Source: Mycolicibacterium sp. 018/SC-01/001 (GTDB taxonomy: Bacteria; Actinomycetota; Actinomycetes; Mycobacteriales; Mycobacteriaceae). Taken from it: a stretch of 64,000 bases of DNA. Under the pieces are notes generated by a model that worked only from the letters and a program-made list of their open reading frames with translations, searched no databases and was not told where the DNA came from. The stretch spans positions 280,335-344,334 of the forward strand of contig NZ_VKAA01000003.1 of NCBI RefSeq assembly GCF_007096635.1. Direction: 5' to 3'. Below, piece after piece: positions 26,133 to 34,448 of the stretch. Each line of letters begins with the position of its first letter. Within the stretch, counting starts at the first letter, position 1. The position numbers and the translations under genes were made by a program.

Positions 26133-26580
26133 CCGCGCGGCCGGCCTTCACCTTGAAGTTCAGCGTTTCCAGCGACATCGAGGCGTCGTAGGTACGGTCG
26201 TAGCCGGTTTCGCTGATCTTCCAGCCGGCATCCGTGCGGCGGTAGCGGTCGTGGTAGAAACCCGCGCCGATCAGCATGAAGTTGAAGGCAGGCGCGATGA
26301 CGCGATCCTGCAGATACCAGGTGGCGGTGGCCTCGTCGCCGTCGATCGCGATCTCGGGATGGGTGACACGGTGCTCGGTGATGATGTCCGGGCCCAGCGA
26401 GCTGCGCATGAAGTTGACCAGCTCGTCGCGATTGCCGAAGTGGTGTTCCTCGCCGACCGACTCACCGTAGTGGCCGATCACGTCGTCGGTCAGGGTGTCG
26501 GCGAACTCGTCCCAGTGCTTGGTGTCGAGCGTGCGGAGGTAGCGGTACTTGACCGTCTTGATGTCGTCGATGTCACCCAT
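26122..26580 (-). CDS. SnoaL-like (NTF2-fold) protein
   Basis: 152 residues of a single NTF2-like domain: IKTVKYRYLRTLDTKHWDEFADTLTDDVIGHYG is the typical SnoaL_4 start (helix with Y-R-Y-L, D, W, F) and ATWYLQDRVI...GAGFYHDRYRRTDAGWKISETGYDRT the end. Members can be isomerases, dehydratases or limonene-epoxide-hydrolase-like enzymes; no specific activity can be assigned. The ATG at 26580 was chosen because similar proteins begin just before the DD(I/V)K motif; an in-frame ATG at 26589 adds three residues. Confidence 0.82.
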   Translation of the reverse strand: MGDIDDIKTVKYRYLRTLDTKHWDEFADTLTDDVIGHYGESVGEEHHFGNRDELVNFMRSSLGPDIITEHRVTHPEIAIDGDEATATWYLQDRVIAPAFNFMLIGAGFYHDRYRRTDAGWKISETGYDRTYDASMSLETLNFKVKAGRAVKQ

Positions 26581-26660
26581 GGCCGTCATTGCAGCACAGT
26601 TCGGCCCGGCAGAGTGTCTGATGGGCTGCAACGCCCCCGGCGATTAAGGTGTGCCCCGTC

Positions 26661-28466
26661 ATGAGCGATGCACTGGGGTTGTCCGTCGGCGCCACCAATC
26701 TGGGCGCGGCCGGGGTCGGGCGGCCGCCAGTGCTGCGCCGGTCGGTGCTGACCGTGTACGGCCACACGGCACCGGAGGTGGGGGTACCCGCCGACCGCAG
26801 CGGCGGAGTGACGCTGAGCGGTTTCGTCGAGCGCGTCGGGGATCCCGTGCCGCTGGTGGGCGAGGACGGCTCCCGCTATCCGGCCGGTCAGCTCGTCGTC
26901 GAGGCGCTGGAATCGATGGCGGCTTTGGCCGGCTCGGCGGCGCCCTCCGATGTGGCCATCGCCGTGCCGTCGTACTGGGGTCCCGCGACGCTCGACGCGC
27001 TGCGTGACGAGCTCGAAGCCAGCGGCCCGCTGGCGCCCGGGGGTCTGCCGCCGCGGCTCGTTCCCGGCGTAGTGGCCGCGCTGACGGCGATGGTGGCCGA
27101 TCCCGGACTTGAACGGCGCGGGCTGCTGGCCGTCCTCGACATCGGCGGCAGCGGGACGAGCATCAGTCTCGCCGAGGCCGGTTCGCTCGAGGTGATCGGC
27201 CGCACCGAGCGATTCGCCGAGTTCGCCGGAGACCAGATCGACCAGGCTCTGCTGACCCACGTGCTGGAACGGGTGCCGCACAGCGCCGGGGACACCGGCG
27301 CGACCGCTGCCGTCGGATCGCTGGCGCGACTGCGGGAGCAGTGCCGCAGCGTCAAGGAGCAGCTCTCGACGCAGGCCGAGGCCCGGCTGGCCGTCGACGT
27401 GCCCGGGTACCGCGGCGACATCGTCCTCACCCGGGGCGACCTCGATGCACTTCTCGCCCGCCCGCTCGACGACGTCGTCGAGGCACTACGAGATGTGCTG
27501 CAGCGCAACAACAGCGGTGCGTCGACGCTGTCGGCGGTCGTACTCGTCGGCGGTGGCTCGGCCATTCCGGCGGTGCGCCAACGGTTCTCGGCCTTCCCGG
27601 GCCGGGTGCTGTGGTCGCCCCGGCCCGCGCTGGATGCCGCCGTCGGCGCCGCGCTGTTCGCCGCCTACGGCGGGGCGGCCGAGACGGCGACCCGAGCCGC
27701 ACCCGCCGTCGCCGACGAGCCCGCCGACTCGACGTATGCACTGGCGTGGTCGCAGGACGATCCGTCCACCGAAGACGTGGTGCCGTATGCCGGCGAGGAC
27801 ACCTACGTCATCGACGATCACGCCGACGGCCCCACCGACGTCGTGGACCGGCCCAATCCCTATCGGCTGAGCGACCCGCAGGTCGAACCCGTCGACGACG
27901 ACGCGACGGGGTGGCGGCGGCTGCCGCTGTCGCTGCTCGGCGTGGTCGCCGCGATTGCGCTGGTGGCCGTCGGTGGCGTCGCCATCGCCCTCACCAGCGT
28001 CGAGCGTTCCGACCCCGACCGGCCGCAGCCCGGCAACGCGCCGCTGAGCCGCGACCTGACCCCATCGAGCGCCGTCGAGCAGACGGTGACGGTGCCGGGG
28101 CAACCGGCGCCACCGCCGACGAGCGCGGCCCCGCCGCCCGCCCCGGTGCTCACCACCGCGCCGCCCGCACCGACCACCACGGTGCCAACGACCACCACGA
28201 CGACGGCCACGACGACCACGACGACGACCACAACAACGACGACGACGACAACCACGACGACCACCACGCCGACGACGACCACCACGACCACCACCGTCAC
28301 GACCACAGCGCCGACCACCACCGTGCCGACGACCACCGTGCCCACCACCACGGTGCCGACGACCACGCAGGCACCCACCACAACTCAGGCAGTGACCACG
28401 ACCAGCTACCTCACGGTGCCCTTCGTCCCGGTGCCGATCCCGATCCCGGTTCCCGCACAGCCCTGA
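26661..28466 (+). CDS. membrane-anchored Hsp70-like ATPase-domain protein with Thr-rich tail
   Basis: 601 residues. Residues 1-345 form an actin/Hsp70 ATPase-type domain: LGLSVGATNLGAAGVG (degenerate phosphate 1), LAVLDIGGSGTSISLAEAG (phosphate 2) and AVVLVGGGSAIPAVRQRFS (adenosine motif). There is no Hsp70 substrate domain. An acidic linker (about 355-410) leads to one membrane helix (about 420-442; LSLLGVVAAIALVAVGGVAI). Outside the membrane follows a roughly 150-residue Pro/Thr tail with a near-pure Thr run, ending in VPIPIPVPAQP. The ATPase would be cytoplasmic and the tail in the cell wall, perhaps O-mannosylated. TAAGGT at 26645-26650 and a 10-nt gap to ATG suggest a tiny leader. Biological role unknown. 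Confidence 0.82.
   Translation: MSDALGLSVGATNLGAAGVGRPPVLRRSVLTVYGHTAPEVGVPADRSGGVTLSGFVERVGDPVPLVGEDGSRYPAGQLVVEALESMAALAGSAAPSDVAIAVPSYWGPATLDALRDELEASGPLAPGGLPPRLVPGVVAALTAMVADPGLERRGLLAVLDIGGSGTSISLAEAGSLEVIGRTERFAEFAGDQIDQALLTHVLERVPHSAGDTGATAAVGSLARLREQCRSVKEQLSTQAEARLAVDVPGYRGDIVLTRGDLDALLARPLDDVVEALRDVLQRNNSGASTLSAVVLVGGGSAIPAVRQRFSAFPGRVLWSPRPALDAAVGAALFAAYGGAAETATRAAPAVADEPADSTYALAWSQDDPSTEDVVPYAGEDTYVIDDHADGPTDVVDRPNPYRLSDPQVEPVDDDATGWRRLPLSLLGVVAAIALVAVGGVAIALTSVERSDPDRPQPGNAPLSRDLTPSSAVEQTVTVPGQPAPPPTSAAPPPAPVLTTAPPAPTTTVPTTTTTTATTTTTTTTTTTTTTTTTTTTPTTTTTTTTVTTTAPTTTVPTTTVPTTTVPTTTQAPTTTQAVTTTSYLTVPFVPVPIPIPVPAQP
28173..28403 (+). repeat. ACC/ACG/ACA low-complexity tract encoding poly-Thr
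   Basis: About 230 bp made almost entirely of threonine codons with scattered Pro, Val and Ala codons, including a run of more than 20 consecutive Thr codons and several TTTVP units. Synonymous codons are mixed, so it is not a simple trinucleotide repeat, but it is expected to be length-variable between strains. Confidence 0.85.
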
Positions 28467-28534
28467 GCGCGCAGGTATAGGGGTTTCCCCGATTGCTCCC
28501 GCCGTTCCGTCGGCTTAGCTTGAGCAGGTTGGCT

Positions 28535-28563
28535 CGATCGGCTGCGGAGGGGACAGCCGATCG
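28535..28563. terminator. 10-bp stem hairpin between convergent operons
   Basis: CGATCGGCTG and CAGCCGATCG are perfect inverted repeats with a 9-nt loop. They lie between the Hsp70-like gene (ends 28466) and the last ABC-transporter gene (ends 28580). No U tract follows on either strand. Likely a bidirectional transcription end. Confidence 0.55.
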
Positions 28564-28579
28564 GGTCACTCATCCGGCG

Positions 28580-29578
28580 TCAGGCCGGCAACGATTCCAG
28601 ATTGCGCGGATGGTGACACGCAGCCGCATGACCCGGCTCGTAGGACACCAATTCGGGTTCGTCGGTGGCGCAGATCTCGGTGGCCCAGGGACAGCGGGTG
28701 TGGAACCGGCATCCCGACGGAGGATTGCTGGGACTCGGGACGTCACCCTCGAGGACCACCCGTTCGCGCGCGTCGTTGAGGCGCGGATCAGGAATCGGAA
28801 CGGCCGACAACAACGCATTGGAGTACGGATGCACCGGCCGGTCGTAGAGGTCGTCGGTGCCCGAGTTCTCCATCACCTTGCCGAGGTACATCACCGCGAC
28901 TCGATCCGACACATGCCGGACCACACCCAGATCGTGAGCGACGAACAGATACGACAGCCCGAACTCGTTTTGTAAGTCCTTGAGCAGATTGACGATCTGC
29001 GCCTGCACCGAGACGTCGAGTGCGGACACCGGTTCGTCGGCAACGATCAACTTCGGCTGCAGCGCCAGCGCCCGGGCGATACCGATGCGCTGACGCTGGC
29101 CGCCGGAGAACTCATGGGGGAAGCGGTTGTAGTGCTCGGGGCGCAGGCCCACACGGTCCAGCAGCTCCTGTACGCGGCGTTTCAATTCGGCGCCGCTGGC
29201 CAGACCGTGCAGGTCCATCGGGTCGCCGACGATCTGCCCGACCCGCTTGCGCGGATTCAGCGACGCGTAGGGATCCTGGAAGATCATCTGCATCTGTCGA
29301 CGCAGCGGTCGCAGCTCCCGCCGCGACAGCCCGACGAGTTCTCGACCGAGGAACTTGACCGACCCCGAGGTCGGCGGGATCAACTGCAGGATCGCTCGGC
29401 ACAAAGTCGATTTCCCGCAGCCCGATTCGCCGACCAGACCCAACGTCTCGCCTTCGTTCAACGTCAGGCTCACCCCGTCGACCGCGCGTACGGTTCCGAC
29501 CTCGCGTTCGATCACGATGCCCGAGCGGATCGGGTAGTGCTTCACCACGTCGGTGACTTCGAGCAGCGGTTCGGTCAT
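28580..29578 (-). CDS. oligo/dipeptide ABC transporter ATP-binding protein (OppF/DppF type)
   Basis: 332 residues. Walker [19 protein letters not shown] (about 48-65), signature [16 protein letters not shown], Walker [18 protein letters not shown], and the C-terminal oligopeptide-transporter extension with the Cys cluster [21 protein letters not shown] that often binds an Fe-S cluster. It energises uptake with its partner OppD-type ATPase. The ATG overlaps the stop of the upstream gene by 4 nt (ATGA). Last gene of the five-gene operon. Confidence 0.93.
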   Translation of the reverse strand: MTEPLLEVTDVVKHYPIRSGIVIEREVGTVRAVDGVSLTLNEGETLGLVGESGCGKSTLCRAILQLIPPTSGSVKFLGRELVGLSRRELRPLRRQMQMIFQDPYASLNPRKRVGQIVGDPMDLHGLASGAELKRRVQELLDRVGLRPEHYNRFPHEFSGGQRQRIGIARALALQPKLIVADEPVSALDVSVQAQIVNLLKDLQNEFGLSYLFVAHDLGVVRHVSDRVAVMYLGKVMENSGTDDLYDRPVHPYSNALLSAVPIPDPRLNDARERVVLEGDVPSPSNPPSGCRFHTRCPWATEICATDEPELVSYEPGHAAACHHPRNLESLPA

Positions 29579-30567
29579 GCGCGCACCCGGGCTTTCTCCT
29601 CGGCATCGAGCCAGCAGCGATCCAGATGTGACCCGCTCTGCGTGGGCGCCAGATCGGGCGGCTCACCGCATCTGTCGAATTCGAACGCGCACCGCGGCGC
29701 GAACCGACATCCCGGCGGGGGATCGAGCAGCGACGGCGGTTGACCGGGGATCTGCGCCAGGCGTTCCGAGCGGGGCCGGTCGAGGCGAGCGAGGGACCCG
29801 AGCAGACCCCACGTGTAGGGATGCTGCGGGCGGTAGAAGATGTCGTCGAGGCTGCCGTCCTCGACGATCTGGCCCGCGTACATCACAGCGACCCGGTCGG
29901 CGACCTCGGCGACCACACCGAGGTCGTGGGTGATCAGCACCACGGCCAGCCCGCGCTCGGCGTTCAACTGGGCGAGCAACCGCAGGATCTGCGCCTGCAC
30001 CGTGACGTCCAGCGCGGTGGTCGGCTCGTCGGCGATCAGCACGGCCGGTTCCAGGGCCAACGCCATCGCGATCATCACGCGCTGGCGCATACCGCCGGAG
30101 AACTCGTGCGGATAGCTGCGCAGCCGGCTCTCCGGATTCGGGATGCCAACCGCCGCAAGCAGTTCGGCAGCACGCCGGGAGGCCTCGGACTTGGGCACGT
30201 CGCGGTGCGCGCGAATCATCTCGATGATCTGATCGCCCACCCGGTACACCGGATTCAGCGACGACATCGGATCCTGGAACACCATCGCGATTTCTTCGCC
30301 ACGAATGTCCTGCAGCCCACGGTCGTCGAGGCCGACCAACTCGCGACCGCGATAGGTGACGGACCCGGTGATCCGGCTGTTCGGCGAACGGGTGAGACCG
30401 GTCAGCGTCTGGGCGGTCACGCTCTTGCCCGACCCCGATTCGCCGACGATGGCGAGGATCTCACCGGCGGCCAGGGAGAAGGACACCCCTTCGACGGCCT
30501 GCACCACACCGTCCTCGGTCGCGAAACCGACCCGGAGGTCCTGCACTTCGAGCAATGGCTCACTCAT
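29575..30567 (-). CDS. oligo/dipeptide ABC transporter ATP-binding protein (OppD/DppD type)
   Basis: 330 residues. Walker [21 protein letters not shown], signature [19 protein letters not shown], Walker [20 protein letters not shown], and the C-terminal Cys motif [20 protein letters not shown]. Second ATPase of the pair. Its ATG overlaps the stop of the permease gene by 4 nt, and its TGA overlaps the OppF start by 4 nt, so subunit amounts are coupled. Confidence 0.93.
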   Translation of the reverse strand: MSEPLLEVQDLRVGFATEDGVVQAVEGVSFSLAAGEILAIVGESGSGKSVTAQTLTGLTRSPNSRITGSVTYRGRELVGLDDRGLQDIRGEEIAMVFQDPMSSLNPVYRVGDQIIEMIRAHRDVPKSEASRRAAELLAAVGIPNPESRLRSYPHEFSGGMRQRVMIAMALALEPAVLIADEPTTALDVTVQAQILRLLAQLNAERGLAVVLITHDLGVVAEVADRVAVMYAGQIVEDGSLDDIFYRPQHPYTWGLLGSLARLDRPRSERLAQIPGQPPSLLDPPPGCRFAPRCAFEFDRCGEPPDLAPTQSGSHLDRCWLDAEEKARVRA

Positions 30568-31526
30568 GCCGGTGCCGCCTCCCCGAGTCGGATGCGCGGG
30601 TCCAGCACGGCGTAGGCGATGTCGACGATCGTGTTGAACAACACGATGAAGAACGCACCGAACATCGTCACCGCCATCAGCGGCGGCAGGTCAAGACTGC
30701 GGATAGCCTCGCCGGCGTACAGCCCGACACCGTCGAGGTTGTAGACCGTCTCGGTCAAGATCGCGCCTCCGCCGACGACCATGCCGAAGTCCAGGCCGAA
30801 CAGCGTGACGATCGGAATCATGCTGTTGCGCAACACATGCCGGATGCGCACCTGGCGTTCGGTCAGGCCTTTGGCCCGTGCGGTGCGGACGTAGTCCTCA
30901 TTCATCGCGTCGAGCATGTTCGAGCGCAACACGCGGCTGTAGAAGCCGATGAACAATACCGCCAACGTGAACCACGGCAGTATCAGGTGATACGCCCAGT
31001 CGAGCGGACTCTCCGTCAGCGGAACGTAACTCCCCGTCGGGAACAGTTCGACCTTGTAGGTGAAGAAGTACAGCAGGATGGCCGCCAGCCAGAACACCGG
31101 CATCGAGATGCCGACCAGGGACAGGATGCTCAGCGCGCGGTCCCCGAATTTGCCGGCGTGCACCGCGCTCAGGTAACCGAACAGCACCGCCAGCGTCATC
31201 CAGATCACCGCCGCACCGATGCACAGCGAGAACGTGGCCGGCAGCCCGTGCCAGATCTGTTCTCCCACATTGCGATCGCTGGCATACGACGTGAGTTCTC
31301 CGGTGAAGATCTGCTTCATCATGGTCAGGTACTGCACGGGCAGGGGACGGTCCAGGCCGAGGTCGGCGTTGACGCGTGCGATGAGATCGGGATCGGCGTT
31401 CTTGCCGGCGATCCGGGCGGCCGGATCGGAGTTGGGCACCACGTTGAAGATCAGGAACACGATCACCGAGATCGCGAACAGCACCGCGATCATGCCGAGG
31501 ACCCGTCGTGCGACGAACCGCGCCAT
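30564..31526 (-). CDS. peptide ABC transporter permease (DppB/OppB type)
   Basis: 320 residues with six membrane helices. N terminus MARFVARRVLGMIAVLFAIS and the long periplasmic loop with GLDRPLPVQYLTMMKQIFTGE are typical of the B-type permease; the EAA-loop is EDYVRTARAKGLTERQVRIRHVLRNSMIP. Starts by a TGATG overlap with the upstream C-type permease. Gene order here is A-C-B-D-F, whereas the common order is A-B-C-D-F. Confidence 0.92.
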   Translation of the reverse strand: MARFVARRVLGMIAVLFAISVIVFLIFNVVPNSDPAARIAGKNADPDLIARVNADLGLDRPLPVQYLTMMKQIFTGELTSYASDRNVGEQIWHGLPATFSLCIGAAVIWMTLAVLFGYLSAVHAGKFGDRALSILSLVGISMPVFWLAAILLYFFTYKVELFPTGSYVPLTESPLDWAYHLILPWFTLAVLFIGFYSRVLRSNMLDAMNEDYVRTARAKGLTERQVRIRHVLRNSMIPIVTLFGLDFGMVVGGGAILTETVYNLDGVGLYAGEAIRSLDLPPLMAVTMFGAFFIVLFNTIVDIAYAVLDPRIRLGEAAPA

Positions 31527-32563
31527 CAGTGCTCCAGCCTGATTCTGGCTTTCGGATCCAGCGCGTCGCGAAGGCCGTCCCCGAAGACGTTGAGCGCCAG
31601 CACCGTGATCACGATCAGCAGACCGGGGACGATCGTCAGGTGCGGCGCGGTGTAGATGAGCTGGTACCCGTCGGCGATCATCGTGCCCCACGACGCATTC
31701 GGCGGCCGGACTCCCGCGCCGAGGAATGACAGCGCAGATTCCAGCAGCATGTTGTTGGCGATGTTCAGCGTGAAGAACACGATGATCGTCGAGATGATGT
31801 TGGGCAACAGCTCGCCGACCATGATCCGCAGAGGGCCCATCCCTTGCGCCACAGCGGCTTCGACGAACTCCTTCTCGCGCAGCGCCAAGATCTCCCCGCG
31901 CAGCGGTCTGGCCATGTACGGCACGTACACCAGACCGATGATCAGGATCGGAATCCAGATCGAATCGCCTGCGATCTGGAGGAAGCCCAGCTTGAGACCG
32001 CCGATGGCCAGGGCCGTGCCCAGCGCGATGCCGAGCAACAACACCGGGAAGGCCCAGATCACGTCGAGAATTCGGGACAGCACCGCATCGATCCAGCCGC
32101 GGTAGTACCCCGCGAGCAGGGCGACCACGACGGCAAGCACCGTGGTCACCGCCGCAGCGGCCAGACCGATGTAGATCGACGTCCGGCCGCCGTACATCAG
32201 GCGCACCATGACGTCGCGGCCGTTCTGATCGGCGCCGAGCAGGTACCGGCCGTGCAGGCCCGGACCCAACGGCGTGCCGTCGGGTGACACCACGTCGGTG
32301 TCGACACCGTTGATGCTGACGGTGTCGGTGATGTGGTTGTCGTTGGGCCCCGTCTGCGCGACGTAGTGCGCCCACAGCGGCGCGGCCAGGCAGAACAGCA
32401 CGATCAGGACGAACAGCACGCCGCAGAACAGCGCAACCTTGTTGCGGCGCAAGCGCAGCCACGCCAGGTACCACGGATTGCGGCCCTGTATCTGTTCTTT
32501 GGGCACCCCGGTGGGCAGTGGTGGCTCGTCGGGGACCTCGACGTCTGGAACAGAGGCGACCAT
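31526..32563 (-). CDS. peptide ABC transporter permease (DppC/OppC type)
   Basis: 345 residues. N-terminal cytoplasmic tail ending NPWYLAWLRLRRNKVALFCG, first helix, a periplasmic insert with HGRYLLGADQNGRDVMVRLMYGGRTS (C-type permease signature), and EAA-loop EKEFVEAAVAQGMGPLRIMVGELLPN. Forms the channel with the B-type permease. Starts 3 bp after the stop of the solute-binding protein gene. Confidence 0.92.
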   Translation of the reverse strand: MVASVPDVEVPDEPPLPTGVPKEQIQGRNPWYLAWLRLRRNKVALFCGVLFVLIVLFCLAAPLWAHYVAQTGPNDNHITDTVSINGVDTDVVSPDGTPLGPGLHGRYLLGADQNGRDVMVRLMYGGRTSIYIGLAAAAVTTVLAVVVALLAGYYRGWIDAVLSRILDVIWAFPVLLLGIALGTALAIGGLKLGFLQIAGDSIWIPILIIGLVYVPYMARPLRGEILALREKEFVEAAVAQGMGPLRIMVGELLPNIISTIIVFFTLNIANNMLLESALSFLGAGVRPPNASWGTMIADGYQLIYTAPHLTIVPGLLIVITVLALNVFGDGLRDALDPKARIRLEH

Positions 32564-32566
32564 CGG

Positions 32567-34231
32567 CTACTTCACCACGAACGAGGTGAAGTCCTGTTTG
32601 AACAACAGATGCTGATAGGACTTGTCCAGATCCATGCGCTCGGACAGGAACGTCGTGAACTGCTCGTTGCCGTAGGGCGCCCACACCGCCTGCTGCATGT
32701 AGGCCTTGTCCAGGTCCGCGTACTGCTGCTCGACGCCGGGTTCGGTGATCTGTTTGGTCAACAGCTCGTTCATCTTCGCGTCCAGGTCCGGCAGGTTGGC
32801 CCGGGACAGGTTGTTGCCGTTGGTCGGCAGGATGCTGGCGCCGTTGAGCAGCGGACGGAAGAAGTCGTCGGGATGCGGGAAGTCCTGGAACCAGTCGGCG
32901 AATCCGGTGTCCACGTCGGGAGTGGACTGGTTGCCGATGGTGGTCCAATACACATCGCCGGCAATCACTTTCAGCGTCGCGTTGAACCCGAGCTGGGTGA
33001 GCAGATCGTGGTAGTACTCCCCGATGCGCTTGCGGTCCGGCTCGTCGTCGGTCCACACCGTGATGTCACGGTCGGCCGGATTGGCCTCGGCGATCAGTTG
33101 CTTGGCCTTGTTCATGTCCGGACCGGGGTAGAGCTTGTACTCCTGGTAGCCCGGCATGCCCGGCGGCAGGATCTGCTGGGTCGGGTGCAGACGGCCGCCG
33201 AAGATGCGATTCAGCGCTTCGGGGTCGACCGCGTAGTTGATCGCCTGGCGCACCTTGATGTCGTTGAACGGCGCCTTCTGCGTGTTCATGAAGAAGTAGT
33301 AGGTGTTGATCGACTCCTCCATGCGGAACCGATCGGCGTAACGGGTCTTGACCTCCTGCAGGCGGTCCGACGGCACCGGGTCGACCATGAAGTCGACCTT
33401 GTTCTGCACGATGTCGGTGACCTGAGCGCTCTGGTTCTTGTTCTCGACCACGGTGATCTTGTCGACATTGGCGTCGGCGACCTCCGACGCGCCCGCGTCC
33501 TTGACGGTCTTGAACTGCGGGTTGCGCTCCATCGTCAGCGTGCGGGGGGCGTCGACGCTGGAGATCATGAACGGACCGCTGGCCGGCGGCGGGGTGTTGG
33601 TCGTGTCGCCGTCGAGCTTGGTGGTCGGCGGCACCGGTGCGGCGAACATCAGCGCGAGCAGGTTGTCGAACGTGCCGTTGGGGCCCGTCAGCTTGATCGT
33701 GATGTCACCGGTGTTGTCGTCGGTGGTGATCCCGGTGATCGTGTCGGCCTTGCCGTCCGCGTAGTCCTTGGCGCCGACGATCACGTCATAGAACACCGAC
33801 CCGCCCGAGTCCGCCTTGAACAGACGCTGAATCGCATAGGTGAAGTCCGAGGCCTTGATCGGGGTGCCGTCGGAGTACTTCATGTTCTTACGCAGCTTGA
33901 GCTTGTATTCGGTGCCGTCCGGAGAGATGTCCGGCAGCGCCTCGGCGAGACCGGGCACGATCTCGGTGCCGTCCTTGCCCTTGGCGTGCTTGTAGGTCAG
34001 CAGAGGCGTGTAGACGTTCCAGAGGACTTCCCAGCCCTCGACCGTGTAGGAGAGCTGCGGGTCGACGTAGTCGGGGAACGAGGTCAGCGCGACCGTGATG
34101 TCGCCGCCGCCCCCGCCGCCGGAGCCACCTCCCGACCCGCTGTCCTTGCCGCAGGCGGCGAGGCCGAAGGCAGCCAGCATGATGATGCAGACGAGCGCGA
34201 GTCCATGTCGAACCGTGCGTGCGGTGGTCAC
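32567..34231 (-). CDS. peptide-binding lipoprotein, SBP family 5 (OppA/DppA type)
   Basis: 554 residues. Lipoprotein signal ending LAAC at Cys27, then a Gly/Ser linker and a family 5 extracellular solute-binding domain (ITVALTSFPDYVDPQLSYTVEGWEVLWNVYTPL at the start; RQAINYAVDPEALNRIFGG in the middle). Binds peptides or a related ligand at the cell surface and gives it to the permeases downstream. GTG start at 34231 with AAAGGGGAAAG in front. First gene of the operon. The region upstream has an AT-rich direct repeat ATTTTTC (34291-34297 and 34302-34308), unusual in this GC-rich DNA and perhaps part of the promoter. Confidence 0.92.
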   Translation of the reverse strand: MTTARTVRHGLALVCIIMLAAFGLAACGKDSGSGGGSGGGGGGDITVALTSFPDYVDPQLSYTVEGWEVLWNVYTPLLTYKHAKGKDGTEIVPGLAEALPDISPDGTEYKLKLRKNMKYSDGTPIKASDFTYAIQRLFKADSGGSVFYDVIVGAKDYADGKADTITGITTDDNTGDITIKLTGPNGTFDNLLALMFAAPVPPTTKLDGDTTNTPPPASGPFMISSVDAPRTLTMERNPQFKTVKDAGASEVADANVDKITVVENKNQSAQVTDIVQNKVDFMVDPVPSDRLQEVKTRYADRFRMEESINTYYFFMNTQKAPFNDIKVRQAINYAVDPEALNRIFGGRLHPTQQILPPGMPGYQEYKLYPGPDMNKAKQLIAEANPADRDITVWTDDEPDRKRIGEYYHDLLTQLGFNATLKVIAGDVYWTTIGNQSTPDVDTGFADWFQDFPHPDDFFRPLLNGASILPTNGNNLSRANLPDLDAKMNELLTKQITEPGVEQQYADLDKAYMQQAVWAPYGNEQFTTFLSERMDLDKSYQHLLFKQDFTSFVVK

Positions 34232-34429
34232 AGCTTTCCCCTTTGTGGTCCGGGCGGCCCACAACCAAAGACTTCTCCGGGCCGCACAGCATTTTTCAGA
34301 AATTTTTCCGATCGGCAACTCGTGTTCACAGAAAAGTGCCGACGCCACTGCTGGAGTCACCTTAGTGCGAGCTGTGCGCGGCGTCGCGCTATCCAGAGAT
34401 CTACGCCACTTCTGCGGATGTGTCGGTAG

Positions 34430-34445
34430 TCGAATGTATGTTCGA
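34430..34445 (+). promoter_or_regulatory. LexA-binding SOS box
   Basis: TCGAATGTATGTTCGA matches the mycobacterial SOS box TCGAAC-N4-GTTCGA with one mismatch (T for C). It covers the proposed -10 (TATGTT, 34437-34442) of the HNH gene, so bound LexA would block transcription. Confidence 0.8.
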
Positions 34446-34448
34446 ATT

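Noticed and set aside
27860..28381. Val-rich minus-strand frame opposite the Thr tract
   Set aside because: It is the complement of Thr codons (GGT/CGT/TGT), so a shadow of the low-complexity region.
34434..34448. ATG at 34434 as the start of the HNH gene
   Set aside because: It lies inside the SOS box and before the likely transcription start; the leaderless GTG at 34449 is more coherent, although experiment is needed.
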